From positions 96,661 to 160,660 of the forward strand of contig JAADJD010000055.1 in the NCBI GenBank assembly GCA_013150955.1: DNA of 64,000 nucleotides, read 5' to 3'. How positions within the stretch are numbered: position 1 is the first letter of the stretch; every line of letters starts with the position of its first letter. This stretch comes from Calditrichota bacterium. GTDB lineage: Bacteria > Calditrichota > Calditrichia > RBG-13-44-9 > J042. The notes below the pieces were generated by a model that made no database searches, was not told the origin of the DNA, and saw nothing but the letters and a program-made list of their open reading frames with translations. A program made the position numbers and the translations under genes. Of this stretch, positions 19,554 to 29,248 are shown piece after piece.

Positions 19554-19786
19554 TGCTCCTTCAAAAATCGACCAATCCCTCGTCCCTTAATCCAGCGTTC
19601 CCGACGCACCGCCGACGAACGCGTCGCATGATACTCCCACCACACCAACACCCACGGAATCCCACTCCGCGTGGAAACCGTATCCCCACGATTGTGCCTC
19701 AAAAACCGCGAAAACAAATCATGCGTATGACCACAGTAAAAACGTCCCGTCTTCAAACTCCGGAGAATGTAGACCACGTACTCCAA
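19541..19786 (-). CDS. Single-domain GIY-YIG endonuclease
   Basis: MEYVVYILRSLKTGRFYCGHTHDLFSRFLRHNRGDTVSTRSGIPWVLVWWEYHATRSSAVRRERWIKG. Confidence 0.88.
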   Translation of the reverse strand: MEYVVYILRSLKTGRFYCGHTHDLFSRFLRHNRGDTVSTRSGIPWVLVWWEYHATRSSAVRRERWIKGRGIGRFLKEQGVL

Positions 19787-19803
19787 TAGCTGCCTCCCCT
19801 AAC

Positions 19804-19833
19804 TAAAAAAGGCAGGGAGTCTTCCCTGCCTGC
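19804..19833 (-). terminator. Terminator of tRNA-Pro(CGG)
   Basis: GGCAGGGAagactCCCTGCC followed by T-run on the minus strand. Confidence 0.75.
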
Positions 19834-19841
19834 TATCTAAG

Positions 19842-19916
19842 TCGGGGCGGCCAGATTTGAACTGGCGACCTCTTGGTCCCGAACCAAGCGCGCTAACCAG
19901 ACTGCGCTACGCCCCG
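19842..19916 (-). tRNA. tRNA-Pro(CGG)
   Basis: CGGGGCG TA GCGC..GCGC G CTTGG TTCGGGA CCAAG ... GCCAG TTCAAAT CTGGC CGCCCCG A; all four arms pair. Confidence 0.95.
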
Positions 19917-19946
19917 AATTTCCATCCTTTCAGCAACATTTACCAA

Positions 19947-20015
19947 AGAGCCAGATTTAAACTGGCGACCTTGGCGCCATGCGCCACGCAGCGAACCAGG
20001 CTGCGCTACGCCCCG
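19947..20015 (-). pseudogene. Degenerate tRNA-Pro-like unit (copy 3)
   Basis: CGGGGCGTAGCGCAGCCTGGTTCGCTGCGTGGCGCATGGCGCCAAGGTCGCCAGTTTAAATCTGGCTC; anticodon arm is TGGCGC-ATG-GCGCCA. Confidence 0.7.
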
Positions 20016-20075
20016 AATTCCTATCCTTTCAGCAACATTTACAAAAGATCCACATTTGAACGGGCATCCCTGGCT
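20016..20075 (-). repeat. Further tRNA-flank remnant (copy 4)
   Basis: GCCCCGAATTCCTATCCTTTCAGCAACATTTAC repeats the segment at 19911 with 99-bp period, then a decayed T-arm ATTTGAACGGGC. Confidence 0.6.
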
Positions 20076-20302
20076 TCTCGCTTCTACGCACCGCAAAAAC
20101 TTTCTGTCTTCCCACTTCAGAAATTTCGTCAAAGCTCCTCGGTCTTAACGGATGCCCTGACCTGACTATTCATTCTCCCAATTTTGGCGGCAAAATTTAG
20201 AAAGATTTTCGAATCAATTCAAGCCTTTTAAAAATATGAATGATTCAATGGGGGAAACGAATAAAGCTCAAAGAGGTTCCTGATTCGGGTGCATCCAATC
20301 CA

Positions 20303-21187
20303 TCAAGTAAATACAATGGTCTTATTCTCGTAAACCAATGTTTTGTGCTGTAAATGCCACCAGACGGCTCGTGCCAGAACAATCTTCTCCAGGTCTCGCC
20401 CTTTCCGAATGAAATCAGCAACCGTATCGGTGTGGCTAACCCGCACCACATCCTGCTCGATGATGGGCCCTTCATCCAGATCGGCCGTCACATAGTGACT
20501 GGTGGCTCCAATGACCTTAACCCCTCGCTCATATGCCGAATGATACGGTCGCGCCCCCGGAAAAGCAGGCAAAAACGAATGATGAATGTTGATAATGCGA
20601 TTGGGATACTGCTGGACAAACTCCGGGGTCAAAATCTGCATGTACCGAGCCAGCACAATAAAGTCAATGCGATATTCCTTCAATAGCGCCAGCTCTTTAG
20701 CTTCCTGTTCCCTTTTATTTTCCGGGGTGATGGGAAAGTGGTAAAAATCAATCCCGAACTGCTCAGCCACCGGCTTCAAATCCAGATGGTTGCTAATAAT
20801 CAAAGGGATGTCCACAACAAACTCTCCGGTTTGCCAGCGGGATAGAATATCATACAAACAGTGGGGAAGTTTCGACACGAAAATAGCCATTCGGGATACT
20901 TCCCGGGAGAAATGAAGCGTCCATTTCATCTCAAACCTTCGGGCCAACAGGGTATCGAAATATTCACCGATCTTTTCCCGGGGAATCAAAAAATTTTCCA
21001 GTTCCCACTCGATGCGCATAAAGAAAATTTGCTTGATGGGATCCACATACTGGTCCAGATAAATAATGTTCCCCTGATTTTTTGTGATAAATTCGGTAAC
21101 CGCAGCAATCAATCCCCTGCGGTCCGGGCAATGGATCAACAAAATAACGGAATCCCCATGCTGATTGCGTTGCTGTTCTCCAGCCAT
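20303..21187 (-). CDS. purU: Formyltetrahydrofolate deformylase
   Basis: ACT domain (LLIHCPDRRGLIAAVTEFI) + formyltransferase domain (INIHHSFLPAFPGARPYHSAYERGVKVIGATSHYVT). Confidence 0.94.
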   Translation of the reverse strand: MAGEQQRNQHGDSVILLIHCPDRRGLIAAVTEFITKNQGNIIYLDQYVDPIKQIFFMRIEWELENFLIPREKIGEYFDTLLARRFEMKWTLHFSREVSRMAIFVSKLPHCLYDILSRWQTGEFVVDIPLIISNHLDLKPVAEQFGIDFYHFPITPENKREQEAKELALLKEYRIDFIVLARYMQILTPEFVQQYPNRIINIHHSFLPAFPGARPYHSAYERGVKVIGATSHYVTADLDEGPIIEQDVVRVSHTDTVADFIRKGRDLEKIVLARAVWWHLQHKTLVYENKTIVFT

Positions 21188-21382
21188 CTTTTCCGTTTCA
21201 TTATTTGAATGCAGGTTAAAATGTCGGTAAAAATGGGGAATCCTTTATGCCGAAAATTGGGAGGTATGAAAATGAAATCATCATTCCAAAAGAGTCAGGC
21301 TTATTAACATCCCAACACTGTGTATTTTCTGACGATCCAGAACCGGAGCGGAATCAGATTCCAGGAAGAATTCGATTTGCCT

Positions 21383-22261
21383 TTACTCCGGGATGGCCAT
21401 ACGGGTTAAAATCAGGGTTGAGGCGCTATCAAATGTTCCAATCTCATTCCCCTGATAATCCATCATAACCAATCCTTTGAGCAGAACATATCGCTTAACC
21501 AGCCCCAATTCTGTGTAATATTCAAAATAAACCACATCGGGATCCCATTGCCCATTCCGGTCATAATCCGTTAAAACCTGAACTTTAATTGCCTCTATTT
21601 GATAATCTTCCAGAATGGTGACGCTTTCCTTCCCCACGATTTTCTTGTGAACTGGAAATGCATTGCCGTTTTTTGAACGATACACCCACTCCACATCGAT
21701 GAAAAGAGGATACATTAAAACGCGCAACGGTGGTTTCAGAACGACAATGCTATCGGCAGAGAAAGAGGTAAATGGTATTCCCCGACCGGCCATCTCGATA
21801 TAAAATAACGCTTCTTTTGCATCCGAAAACAACCGATGGTTAAATCGCACCATGGGACCGGGTTTGAGTTTGGGTAAACCGACACCGACAAAACCTTCTA
21901 CATAAGCATATTGATAAAAACCATCATCCGCATTATTGTAATAACTCCGAATGATAACCTGATCATCCCGGATTGTTCGAAATTCCTGAAATTCAAAAGC
22001 TTTCGCCTGATTGGGTAATGTTTTCGTTTTATGAATCACAACCCGCAATGTTTCCTCCATTGTAGCCGGCGTCAGCAAGGTATCCGGCTGGACGTTGAAA
22101 AAGGCAGTTTCATACCGGTACTCCCAGAACATCCCAGAAAACAAGGGATACCGAAAAGTGGCAACTTCATAAGCCAGAGGGTCCTTTTGCCGCTCACAGC
22201 TTATAAAGATTACCGAAACAAAAAATAGAATGCCCAGGTAATACATCTTTTTTCCTTTCAT
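21383..22261 (-). CDS. Hypothetical lipoprotein
   Basis: N-terminal lipobox FISCERQKD. Confidence 0.55.
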   Translation of the reverse strand: MKGKKMYYLGILFFVSVIFISCERQKDPLAYEVATFRYPLFSGMFWEYRYETAFFNVQPDTLLTPATMEETLRVVIHKTKTLPNQAKAFEFQEFRTIRDDQVIIRSYYNNADDGFYQYAYVEGFVGVGLPKLKPGPMVRFNHRLFSDAKEALFYIEMAGRGIPFTSFSADSIVVLKPPLRVLMYPLFIDVEWVYRSKNGNAFPVHKKIVGKESVTILEDYQIEAIKVQVLTDYDRNGQWDPDVVYFEYYTELGLVKRYVLLKGLVMMDYQGNEIGTFDSASTLILTRMAIPE

Positions 22262-22499
22262 ATCGCCTCCCGAAATTGAGGTTCAAACCGGAATGTTCGA
22301 TATGTCTTTTCAATAAATCTTATCGGACGAATTTGAACACCAGCGCCTTTTCCGTTTTTCTCAAATTCGCACTCGTTTTCGAGTGTGAATTTATTGAAGG
22401 CACCAACAAAATAAAGAAAAAGAAAATGATTTCAAATTCTGAACAATTTTTTTGCATTTCCAACCAAATCCCGACTAAATTCATTTAGAAAAAAATTAC

Positions 22500-23993
22500 T
22501 TGATGCAAATGAAAAAATTAAGAGCATTATGTATAAACCCCTGGATTTACGATTTCAGTGCTTACGACTATTTCAGTAAACCCATCGGATTATTATACGT
22601 GGCCGCGTACTTACGACAGCGCGGGGTGGAAATCGATTTTATTGATTGCCTGGACAAACATCACCCAGAATTACTGGCCAGGCAGGGACGCACCAGGCCC
22701 AAGCTTCGAAAATTTGGAACCGGTCCATTTCACCGGGAGATTATCCCCACCCCACCCATGCTGGCATTCATTCCTCGACGATATGCCCGCTATGGCCTTC
22801 CAGAAGATATCTTCCGGAAAGAACTAAAACGCCGTGCCCGTCCAGATGTGGTGCTGGTCACGTCGTTCATGACCTACTGGTATCCCGGCCCTCAGCGTGT
22901 GGTCCAGCTGGTTCGGGAAGTCTTTCCAGGTGTTCCCGTTATTCTGGGCGGTATTTACGCCACCCTGATGCCCGACCACGCCCGTGAGGTGGTTCAACCG
23001 GACTACATAATCCAGGGGCCAGGAGAGATTCAGGTGGCTCAGCTGCTGGCCGATTGGTTTCATCTTCCCGAACTCAAAGAAAACATTCCCCGGCACATCG
23101 ATGAGTATCCCTACCCGGCGTTTGATCTGTATCGCAAGCTGGACTATCTTATCGTGATGACGTCCCGGGGATGCCCCTTCCGCTGTACATTCTGCGCCAC
23201 CTACAAAATCGATGCGCAATTCTCCCAACGGCATCCAGAAAACGTTGTCGAGGAGATTTTGACACAGACCCGGCGTTTGCGGGTACGGGATGTGGCCTTT
23301 TATGACGACGCCCTGCTGATGCAACCCGAAAAACGCATCAAACCGATTCTGTGGGAATTGCTGCGCCAGCGACATCAATTGCGATTCCACACGCCAAATG
23401 GATTGCACGGCCGGTTTATTGATGAAGAAATGGCCTACCTGCTTTACGCCAATAATTTTCGCACCATCCGCATCAGTCTGGAATCGGTTGCAAAGGAACG
23501 ACGCCGGGATATTCACAACAAGATCACTCCCGGGGAAATGACCCGCGCCGTCTACAATCTGGTCAAAGCGGGTTATCAGCCCAAAGATATCGAAACCTAC
23601 ATTATCATGGGCCTGCCCACCCAATCGATCGATGAAGTGGTAGAAACCATGCTGTATGCCCATAGCCTGGGGGTCATTATTCGACTGGCGTCCTTTTCAC
23701 CCATTCCGGGAACGGTGGATTATCAGCGCGCAATTGAACAGGGCTATTTTCCCGCCGATGCCGATCCGCTATTGACCAACAAGACCATCCTGCCCCTGTT
23801 TCGCACCCGGGAGGCTTACGAACGTTTTCACCGAATCAGTCAGCTAGCGCACATGCTGAACGAGGGGGCCAAGCGAGGCGTATCCCTCTTTCATCCCTCA
23901 GATTTCCGAAAGGCGCTGAAACAAGCACTGGAAGATTTTGCCCGGGAACTGGAAGAAAATCCGGTCATGGAAGCAACCGGTGCCCGGGAATGA
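22500..23993 (+). CDS. B12-binding-domain radical SAM protein
   Basis: MTSRGCPFRCTFCATYKI (CxxxCxxC); N-terminal cobalamin-binding-like region (GLLYVAAYLRQRGVEIDFIDC). Confidence 0.9.
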   Translation: MMQMKKLRALCINPWIYDFSAYDYFSKPIGLLYVAAYLRQRGVEIDFIDCLDKHHPELLARQGRTRPKLRKFGTGPFHREIIPTPPMLAFIPRRYARYGLPEDIFRKELKRRARPDVVLVTSFMTYWYPGPQRVVQLVREVFPGVPVILGGIYATLMPDHAREVVQPDYIIQGPGEIQVAQLLADWFHLPELKENIPRHIDEYPYPAFDLYRKLDYLIVMTSRGCPFRCTFCATYKIDAQFSQRHPENVVEEILTQTRRLRVRDVAFYDDALLMQPEKRIKPILWELLRQRHQLRFHTPNGLHGRFIDEEMAYLLYANNFRTIRISLESVAKERRRDIHNKITPGEMTRAVYNLVKAGYQPKDIETYIIMGLPTQSIDEVVETMLYAHSLGVIIRLASFSPIPGTVDYQRAIEQGYFPADADPLLTNKTILPLFRTREAYERFHRISQLAHMLNEGAKRGVSLFHPSDFRKALKQALEDFARELEENPVMEATGARE

Positions 23994-24051
23994 CTCATCC
24001 CGGATGAGGCACTCACCGACGAATGAAGGGTAACCCCGGATTTTTCATTAT

Positions 24052-24246
24052 CTTACGAATTACACGAATTCCAAAAAACCCAGATTATGCATTAGAACCA
24101 CGAATGGCACGAATTAACACAAATAAAAACAATAAAATCCATTGGATTAGATCTGGATGAAAATATGTTTCGGAGTTTATTCGCGATTTTGTAGATATGG
24201 TTTGGTTTCATTCGTGTGATTCGCGGATCAATGCATCATTCGGGTT
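24052..24246 (+). repeat. Dispersed foldback repeat, copy C
   Basis: CAGATTATGCATTAGAACCACGAATGGCACGAATTAACAC...TCTGGATGAAAATATGTTTCGG...CATTCGTGTGATTCGCGGATCAATGCATC. Confidence 0.8.
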
Positions 24247-24340
24247 TATTATCCCAGAAAATGAAATTCCAGAAAACCTTTTCCTGTTCTACAAAACTTC
24301 CAATTGCTTGAATGAAATTGTGGGCTACCATCGGTCAGGA

Positions 24341-25174
24341 TCAATCACTCAGGCGCAGAGACAACCATCCTCCCAGAGCCACCACTGCCAGACTGATGGC
24401 CCAATCCACCCAGCCAATGGGAAAACCCGGGAAAATGGCGTAGAGGGATGCGACAACCAGACCCAGAATAAAGTAGAATGTCTCCCGGGGGTAGGTTTTC
24501 AGCAATATTTCGATCATCCGGGCAAACGACCAGATTCCCGCCAGAATTCCCGTACCCAGAATGGCCAGCGGAAGAAATTCCAGATGTTTCACGGCACGGA
24601 TCACCACCTCGTATTGTCCCAGCAGCACCAGCATAAACGAACCACTGATTCCCGGCACAATCATGGATCCGCCCGAAAGCACCCCGGCAATCAGGAGCAA
24701 AATTACCGCTCCCGTAGATAACTGAAAAACAGCTCCAGTAACATTTCCCGATTGATGTTCCGCCGAATAGAGTGAAAATCCCACAATGATACACATGCCC
24801 AGGAAAAAACTAACCCCCGATACCAGCGTCAGACGCATGTCGGTATGAGAACGGTAAATCGAAGGAATCGACCCTGCAATAAGGCCAATAAAAAACAGAT
24901 AGGTATAATTCGGATAATGCGTCAATAAATAGTCCATGATCCAGGAAAAAATTAAAATGGCCAGAACGGCACCGGCTCCCACTTTCGCCAGAAATTTCAG
25001 ATATTCCATTCGGCGTTCGCGGTTGGTTACAATTTCTCCGATGGCCTCAATCAGGGGTTCGTAGATTCCCAGAACGACCGCCATGGTACCGCCAGAAACA
25101 CCGGGAATGATATTCGCAATTCCGATCAATCCGCCTTTAAACATCAATTTTAAATGATCTTTCATAGCTGCCAC
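24341..25174 (-). CDS. DUF368 family membrane protein
   Basis: FKGGLIGIANIIPGVSGGTMAVVLGIYEPLIEAI; SGGSMIVPGISGSFMLVLLGQYE. Confidence 0.9.
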   Translation of the reverse strand: MAAMKDHLKLMFKGGLIGIANIIPGVSGGTMAVVLGIYEPLIEAIGEIVTNRERRMEYLKFLAKVGAGAVLAILIFSWIMDYLLTHYPNYTYLFFIGLIAGSIPSIYRSHTDMRLTLVSGVSFFLGMCIIVGFSLYSAEHQSGNVTGAVFQLSTGAVILLLIAGVLSGGSMIVPGISGSFMLVLLGQYEVVIRAVKHLEFLPLAILGTGILAGIWSFARMIEILLKTYPRETFYFILGLVVASLYAIFPGFPIGWVDWAISLAVVALGGWLSLRLSD

Positions 25175-25806
25175 CCTTTCCTGCCAATTAATGGTACAAA
25201 TTTAAATGCCTCTAATTCAACTTCGGTAAATCCGCTGTCTGTTTTTTCGATGACCTTCAGGATTTGATGGTTTTCATCCCCCACGGGAATAATCAGCCGC
25301 CCGCCCCTGTTCAGCTGCTGGATTAACGCGGGCGGTACGGCCGGAGAGCCCGCAGTGACCAGAATCCGATCATAGGGCGCATGAGCAGCCCATCCCAGGC
25401 TGCCATCCCCAACGGTAATGGCCACCCGGTAGTATCCCAGACCCTCCAGAATGTGTCGGGCTTTGACGGCCAGTGCCTGGATCCGTTCCACGGAAAAAAC
25501 CCGATCGGCCAGTTCCGCCAGAATGGCCGTCTGGTACCCGCTACCCGTCCCCACTTCCAGCACCTTTTCATCGCCCTGCAGTTCCAGCATCTCGGTCATG
25601 ATGGCCACCGTGGTGGGATGGGATATGGTCTGGCCATAACCAATCGGCAACGATTTTCCCGAATACGCCTGGCTGCGGATGGCGGGATCGACAAAAAGGT
25701 GTCGCGGAACTTTCCGAAACGCATCGATGACCCGCGGATCGCGGATGCCCGCACCAATGACCAGCTCTTTGACCATCTGTTCTCGCCAGCGTTCAAACAT
25801 GCCCAA
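25162..25806 (-). CDS. pcm: Protein-L-isoaspartate O-methyltransferase
   Basis: VLEVGTGSGYQTAILAELADRVFSVERI; IGYGQTISHPTTVA. Confidence 0.93.
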   Translation of the reverse strand: MGMFERWREQMVKELVIGAGIRDPRVIDAFRKVPRHLFVDPAIRSQAYSGKSLPIGYGQTISHPTTVAIMTEMLELQGDEKVLEVGTGSGYQTAILAELADRVFSVERIQALAVKARHILEGLGYYRVAITVGDGSLGWAAHAPYDRILVTAGSPAVPPALIQQLNRGGRLIIPVGDENHQILKVIEKTDSGFTEVELEAFKFVPLIGRKGWQL

Positions 25807-26611
25807 ACCAACGTTGAAAACTTAACTTCGCAATTAAAAAAATAAAGTCCAGGGTGTCGGCAACATTGCGAATGGCGCTGGGTTGCCCCTGGTATACGGT
25901 GGGAATTTCCACAAACGCCATGGACACCTTTCGCCAGCCCAGGCGCAACGCCAGTTCGCTTTCCAGATGAAATCCATTCCGCTCCATTGGCAGTTGGTAC
26001 AACACCTGTTTGCGGTACAGGCGAAAACCGCATTGGCTATCGCGGATCAACCGTCCCACCAGCAGAGAAATAATTAATGAAGTTAGCAAATTCGAAAGGA
26101 TGCGATGAAACGGCATCACTCCCGGAATTCGTTTTCGATAGCCCAGAACCACATCGGCCCCACTCGATCGCAGCGCCCTGACCATGGCCGGAATGTATTC
26201 CGGCGGATGTTGCAAATCGGCGTCCATGGTAATGATGGCCTCCACCTCCGGGCGACCGCTGAAGAAATGAAATCCCGTCTTTAACGCCCGCCCTTTGCCC
26301 AGATTTCGGGAATGGCGCAATTGATGGATCAGGAGTCCCGGAAACAAAATCGGTTGAACGGGTGGATTCGACCCGTCATCAACAATTAAAATCTCCATTT
26401 TCCAGGGGTGAATGGTTTTCTGGATATGCTGCAATTTTTGTAACAGGACGGAGAAAAACCGGGTGGTATTAAATACCGGAATAATCACGCCCAGCACCGG
26501 CTCCTGTTTCTGAAATGCCCCCTGTTGTTGATCGTTCATCCGATTGTCCGTCCGTGCCTGCTTTTGTCCGTGGAACCCCACATTTTCCGATGCACAGTCC
26601 CTCCCGCCCAT
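25793..26611 (-). CDS. Family 2 glycosyltransferase (polyprenyl-phosphate mannosyl/glucosyltransferase-like)
   Basis: LGVIIPVFNTTRFFSVLLQKL; ILIVDDGSN; ITMDADLQHPPEYIPAMV. Confidence 0.85.
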   Translation of the reverse strand: MGGRDCASENVGFHGQKQARTDNRMNDQQQGAFQKQEPVLGVIIPVFNTTRFFSVLLQKLQHIQKTIHPWKMEILIVDDGSNPPVQPILFPGLLIHQLRHSRNLGKGRALKTGFHFFSGRPEVEAIITMDADLQHPPEYIPAMVRALRSSGADVVLGYRKRIPGVMPFHRILSNLLTSLIISLLVGRLIRDSQCGFRLYRKQVLYQLPMERNGFHLESELALRLGWRKVSMAFVEIPTVYQGQPSAIRNVADTLDFIFLIAKLSFQRWFGHV

Positions 26612-26621
26612 CTAAAAATAA

Positions 26622-26651
26622 GAAAAAGGGGAATCTTTCGATTCCCCTTTG
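26622..26651 (-). terminator. Terminator downstream of tRNA-Pro(GGG)
   Basis: AAAGGGGAATcgaaagATTCCCCTTTTT on the minus strand. Confidence 0.85.
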
Positions 26652-26655
26652 CTTG

Positions 26656-26730
26656 TCGGAGCGACTGGATTCGAACCAGCGACCCCCACCACCCCAAGGT
26701 GGTGCGCTATCCAGGCTGCGCCACGCTCCG
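26656..26730 (-). tRNA. tRNA-Pro(GGG)
   Basis: CGGAGCG TG GCGC..GCGC A CCACC TTGGGGT GGTGG ... TTCGAAT ... CGCTCCG A. Confidence 0.95.
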
Positions 26731-26891
26731 ACAAAATTCGCCTAAAATTTATAAAACCCAATTCCGAAAATCAAGACCTTTAACAACTCCATCCGCTCCC
26801 TTTTTCGATCTTAATCGTTTAATTTTCAATGAATTACCCATTCCGTGTTCTTTATACCCCATCAACCCCTGAAAAAGTTTCCGATTTACCA

Positions 26892-27263
26892 TTAATCTTT
26901 CGGGGAAACATCTTTTTGCAACAGATCAAGGATTTCCTGGATTTCCAGTCGAATCTCTGCCAGCAGCGTTTTCAAACGGACATCTTCTTTTCCGTCCTTT
27001 TGCTGCCGGAATTGCTGCAGCCGCTCGCGGATCTGTTCTTCGTTCAATTTTTCCTCCACGAAAAGTTTCTTGATGTAGAACAACATTTCCAGATCTTTTT
27101 CCACATAATAGCGGTTGCCCCCGCGGTTCCGGATTGGCTGGATCTGGGGGAATTTCTTTTCCCAATTTTTCAAGATGTGATCGCTGATGCCCACCATGTC
27201 GCACACCTGCCGGATGGAATAATACAATTTTTTTCGCGGTTTCTGAATGCGCATGGACACCAT
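26892..27263 (-). CDS. MerR-family transcriptional regulator
   Basis: LYYSIRQVCDMVGISDHILKNWEKKFPQIQPIRNRGGNRYYVEKDLEMLFYIKKLF. Confidence 0.85.
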   Translation of the reverse strand: MVSMRIQKPRKKLYYSIRQVCDMVGISDHILKNWEKKFPQIQPIRNRGGNRYYVEKDLEMLFYIKKLFVEEKLNEEQIRERLQQFRQQKDGKEDVRLKTLLAEIRLEIQEILDLLQKDVSPKD

Positions 27264-27300
27264 TCCTGTTTTAATTGAATGAATATAAATATCCCGCATC

Positions 27301-28137
27301 TTATTTATCAAGAAATAAATGCTGCCGGAATAACAATTGATAAATGGGGCTGAAAACGGCAGGCCATCGAAGCATTGCCCAGCGCATCCGGTACCACCCG
27401 TAGTTTCCATTTTCGATTCTGGACAGCAGTTTAGACATGGGCTCAAAGGGGAAGATAGGGATTCGCGTCAGTGCCATGGAATTTTCTGCAGTGGCTCTCC
27501 AGAAGGTGTTGCCCAGTCCAACCCGATAACCCGCATCCCGTGCTGCCCGCAAGACCCGGGCATTCACCAGTCCAAAAGGATAGGCCACGCTAACGACCGG
27601 CCCTCCCAGTGCGGCCTCCAGCCGGTTCCGGGAATCCCGCAGTTCCTTTTCCAGCACACGCGCGTTTAAAAAAGGCAATGCCCGATGGGTGAGCGTGTGA
27701 GAGGCCACCTCCCAGCCGGCCGCCTGCAATTCCCGTAACTGCTGCCAGTTTAAATGGGAAAACTGAATTCCTCCCAGATTCACATCCCAGGCATTTGGCT
27801 TTCCCACAAAGTTCACCACTACACACACCACGGCACGGAATCCGACCGATTGCAAAATGGGATACGCATGATGGTAAACCGATTCGAACGCATCATCGAA
27901 GGTTAAAATGAATGGCTTGGCGGGCAATGGGCGATTTTGCAACACATCCAGGAAAGTAATGCTGCGATATCCATGATCCTGGAAAAATTGCATCTGTTGG
28001 GCAAAGGTCTCCGGTCGAATGGTATTCACGCCCAGTTCGGCGCGGCGATCGATTTTATGGTATACCAGAATGGGAATCTGACGGATTCGATCCAGAACCT
28101 CAGGGCTCAGCGCCGGTATCCTCCTCTGCTTCCACAT
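27301..28137 (-). CDS. Polysaccharide deacetylase (NodB-like)
   Basis: PILVYHKI; KPFILTFDDAFESVYHHAYPIL; VASHTLTHRALPFL. Confidence 0.88.
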   Translation of the reverse strand: MWKQRRIPALSPEVLDRIRQIPILVYHKIDRRAELGVNTIRPETFAQQMQFFQDHGYRSITFLDVLQNRPLPAKPFILTFDDAFESVYHHAYPILQSVGFRAVVCVVVNFVGKPNAWDVNLGGIQFSHLNWQQLRELQAAGWEVASHTLTHRALPFLNARVLEKELRDSRNRLEAALGGPVVSVAYPFGLVNARVLRAARDAGYRVGLGNTFWRATAENSMALTRIPIFPFEPMSKLLSRIENGNYGWYRMRWAMLRWPAVFSPIYQLLFRQHLFLDK

Positions 28138-29236
28138 TCAAATCATACACTGGAACAGAGAGAGCCTCTGCCAGGAAGGGATTGGTGACGTGTCCCTCAT
28201 AGATGGCCAGTCCCGTGCGCAGTTCGGCATCCTGCCGCATGGCCTCTTCAAATCCCATTTCGGCGATTCGCTCCAGGTACGGCCAGAATGCACTGCTCAA
28301 AGCCTGAGAAGCCGTAATGGGCACCACGCCGGCCAGATTGGGGACGCAATAGTGAATTACCCCGTCCACTACAAACGTGGGATTGGCATGGGTGGTGGCT
28401 TTACTGGTTTCCACATTCCCACCTCTGTCCACCGCCACGTCGACCACCACACTGCCCGGGGGTAGCAAGCTGACCATTTTCTTCGTGATAAGCACGGGCG
28501 ACCGGGCATCCGGCTGATGCACGGCCGTAATCAACAGATCGGTCTGGGGCAACACCTGCAGCAGGTGTTCCTCGGTACTCAACAGCGTTTCCACATTGGG
28601 TGGCAGATTGTTGCGCACCTCTTCCAGGCGACGGAATTCTTTGTCCAGCAATACGACATGGGCACCCAGCTGGGCAGCCATCTGCGCGGCAAAATATCCC
28701 ACTGCACCGGCGCCGATGATCGTTACTCGAGTAGGCGGTACTCCTGTGATATGGGCCAGCAGTTTGCCCCGTCCACTATTCTGCTTTTCCAGATAAAACA
28801 TGCCCTGCTGAACGGCCATTTTGCCAGCAATTTCGCCATTGATGGCCATCATGGGACGCTTTCCGTCCCGGGTGGTGAACATTTCATAAGCAAAACAGCT
28901 GCACCCTTTTCCCAGCAGGTTCCGCGCCAGTTCCAGATTATTCACGAAATTAAAAAAGGCAAAAATTTTGTGTTCGGGACGAATCAGGTCGTACTCTACC
29001 GGCATGGGGCCCTGTATTTTCAGAATCGCTTCCGCCTGCGAATAGAGTTTTTCGGAAGAAGGGACAATCAGTGCCCCCACTTTTTCGTAGGCTTCATTCG
29101 ACACCAGGCTATCCTCACCGGCCCGGGCTTCCACCAGCACCTGATGTCCCCGTTTAACCAGCTCCTTAACCACAAACGGCATGGCCCCCACACGATATTC
29201 GTGGGGACGTATCTCCAGAGGTATGCCAAAGATCAT
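28100..29236 (-). CDS. ald: Alanine dehydrogenase family
   Basis: GIPLEIRPHEYRVGAMPFVVKELVKRGHQVLVEARAGEDS; VTIIGAGAVGYFAAQMAAQLGAHVVLLDK. Confidence 0.85.
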   Translation of the reverse strand: MIFGIPLEIRPHEYRVGAMPFVVKELVKRGHQVLVEARAGEDSLVSNEAYEKVGALIVPSSEKLYSQAEAILKIQGPMPVEYDLIRPEHKIFAFFNFVNNLELARNLLGKGCSCFAYEMFTTRDGKRPMMAINGEIAGKMAVQQGMFYLEKQNSGRGKLLAHITGVPPTRVTIIGAGAVGYFAAQMAAQLGAHVVLLDKEFRRLEEVRNNLPPNVETLLSTEEHLLQVLPQTDLLITAVHQPDARSPVLITKKMVSLLPPGSVVVDVAVDRGGNVETSKATTHANPTFVVDGVIHYCVPNLAGVVPITASQALSSAFWPYLERIAEMGFEEAMRQDAELRTGLAIYEGHVTNPFLAEALSVPVYDLNVEAEEDTGAEP

Positions 29237-29248
29237 AATAGTTGACTC

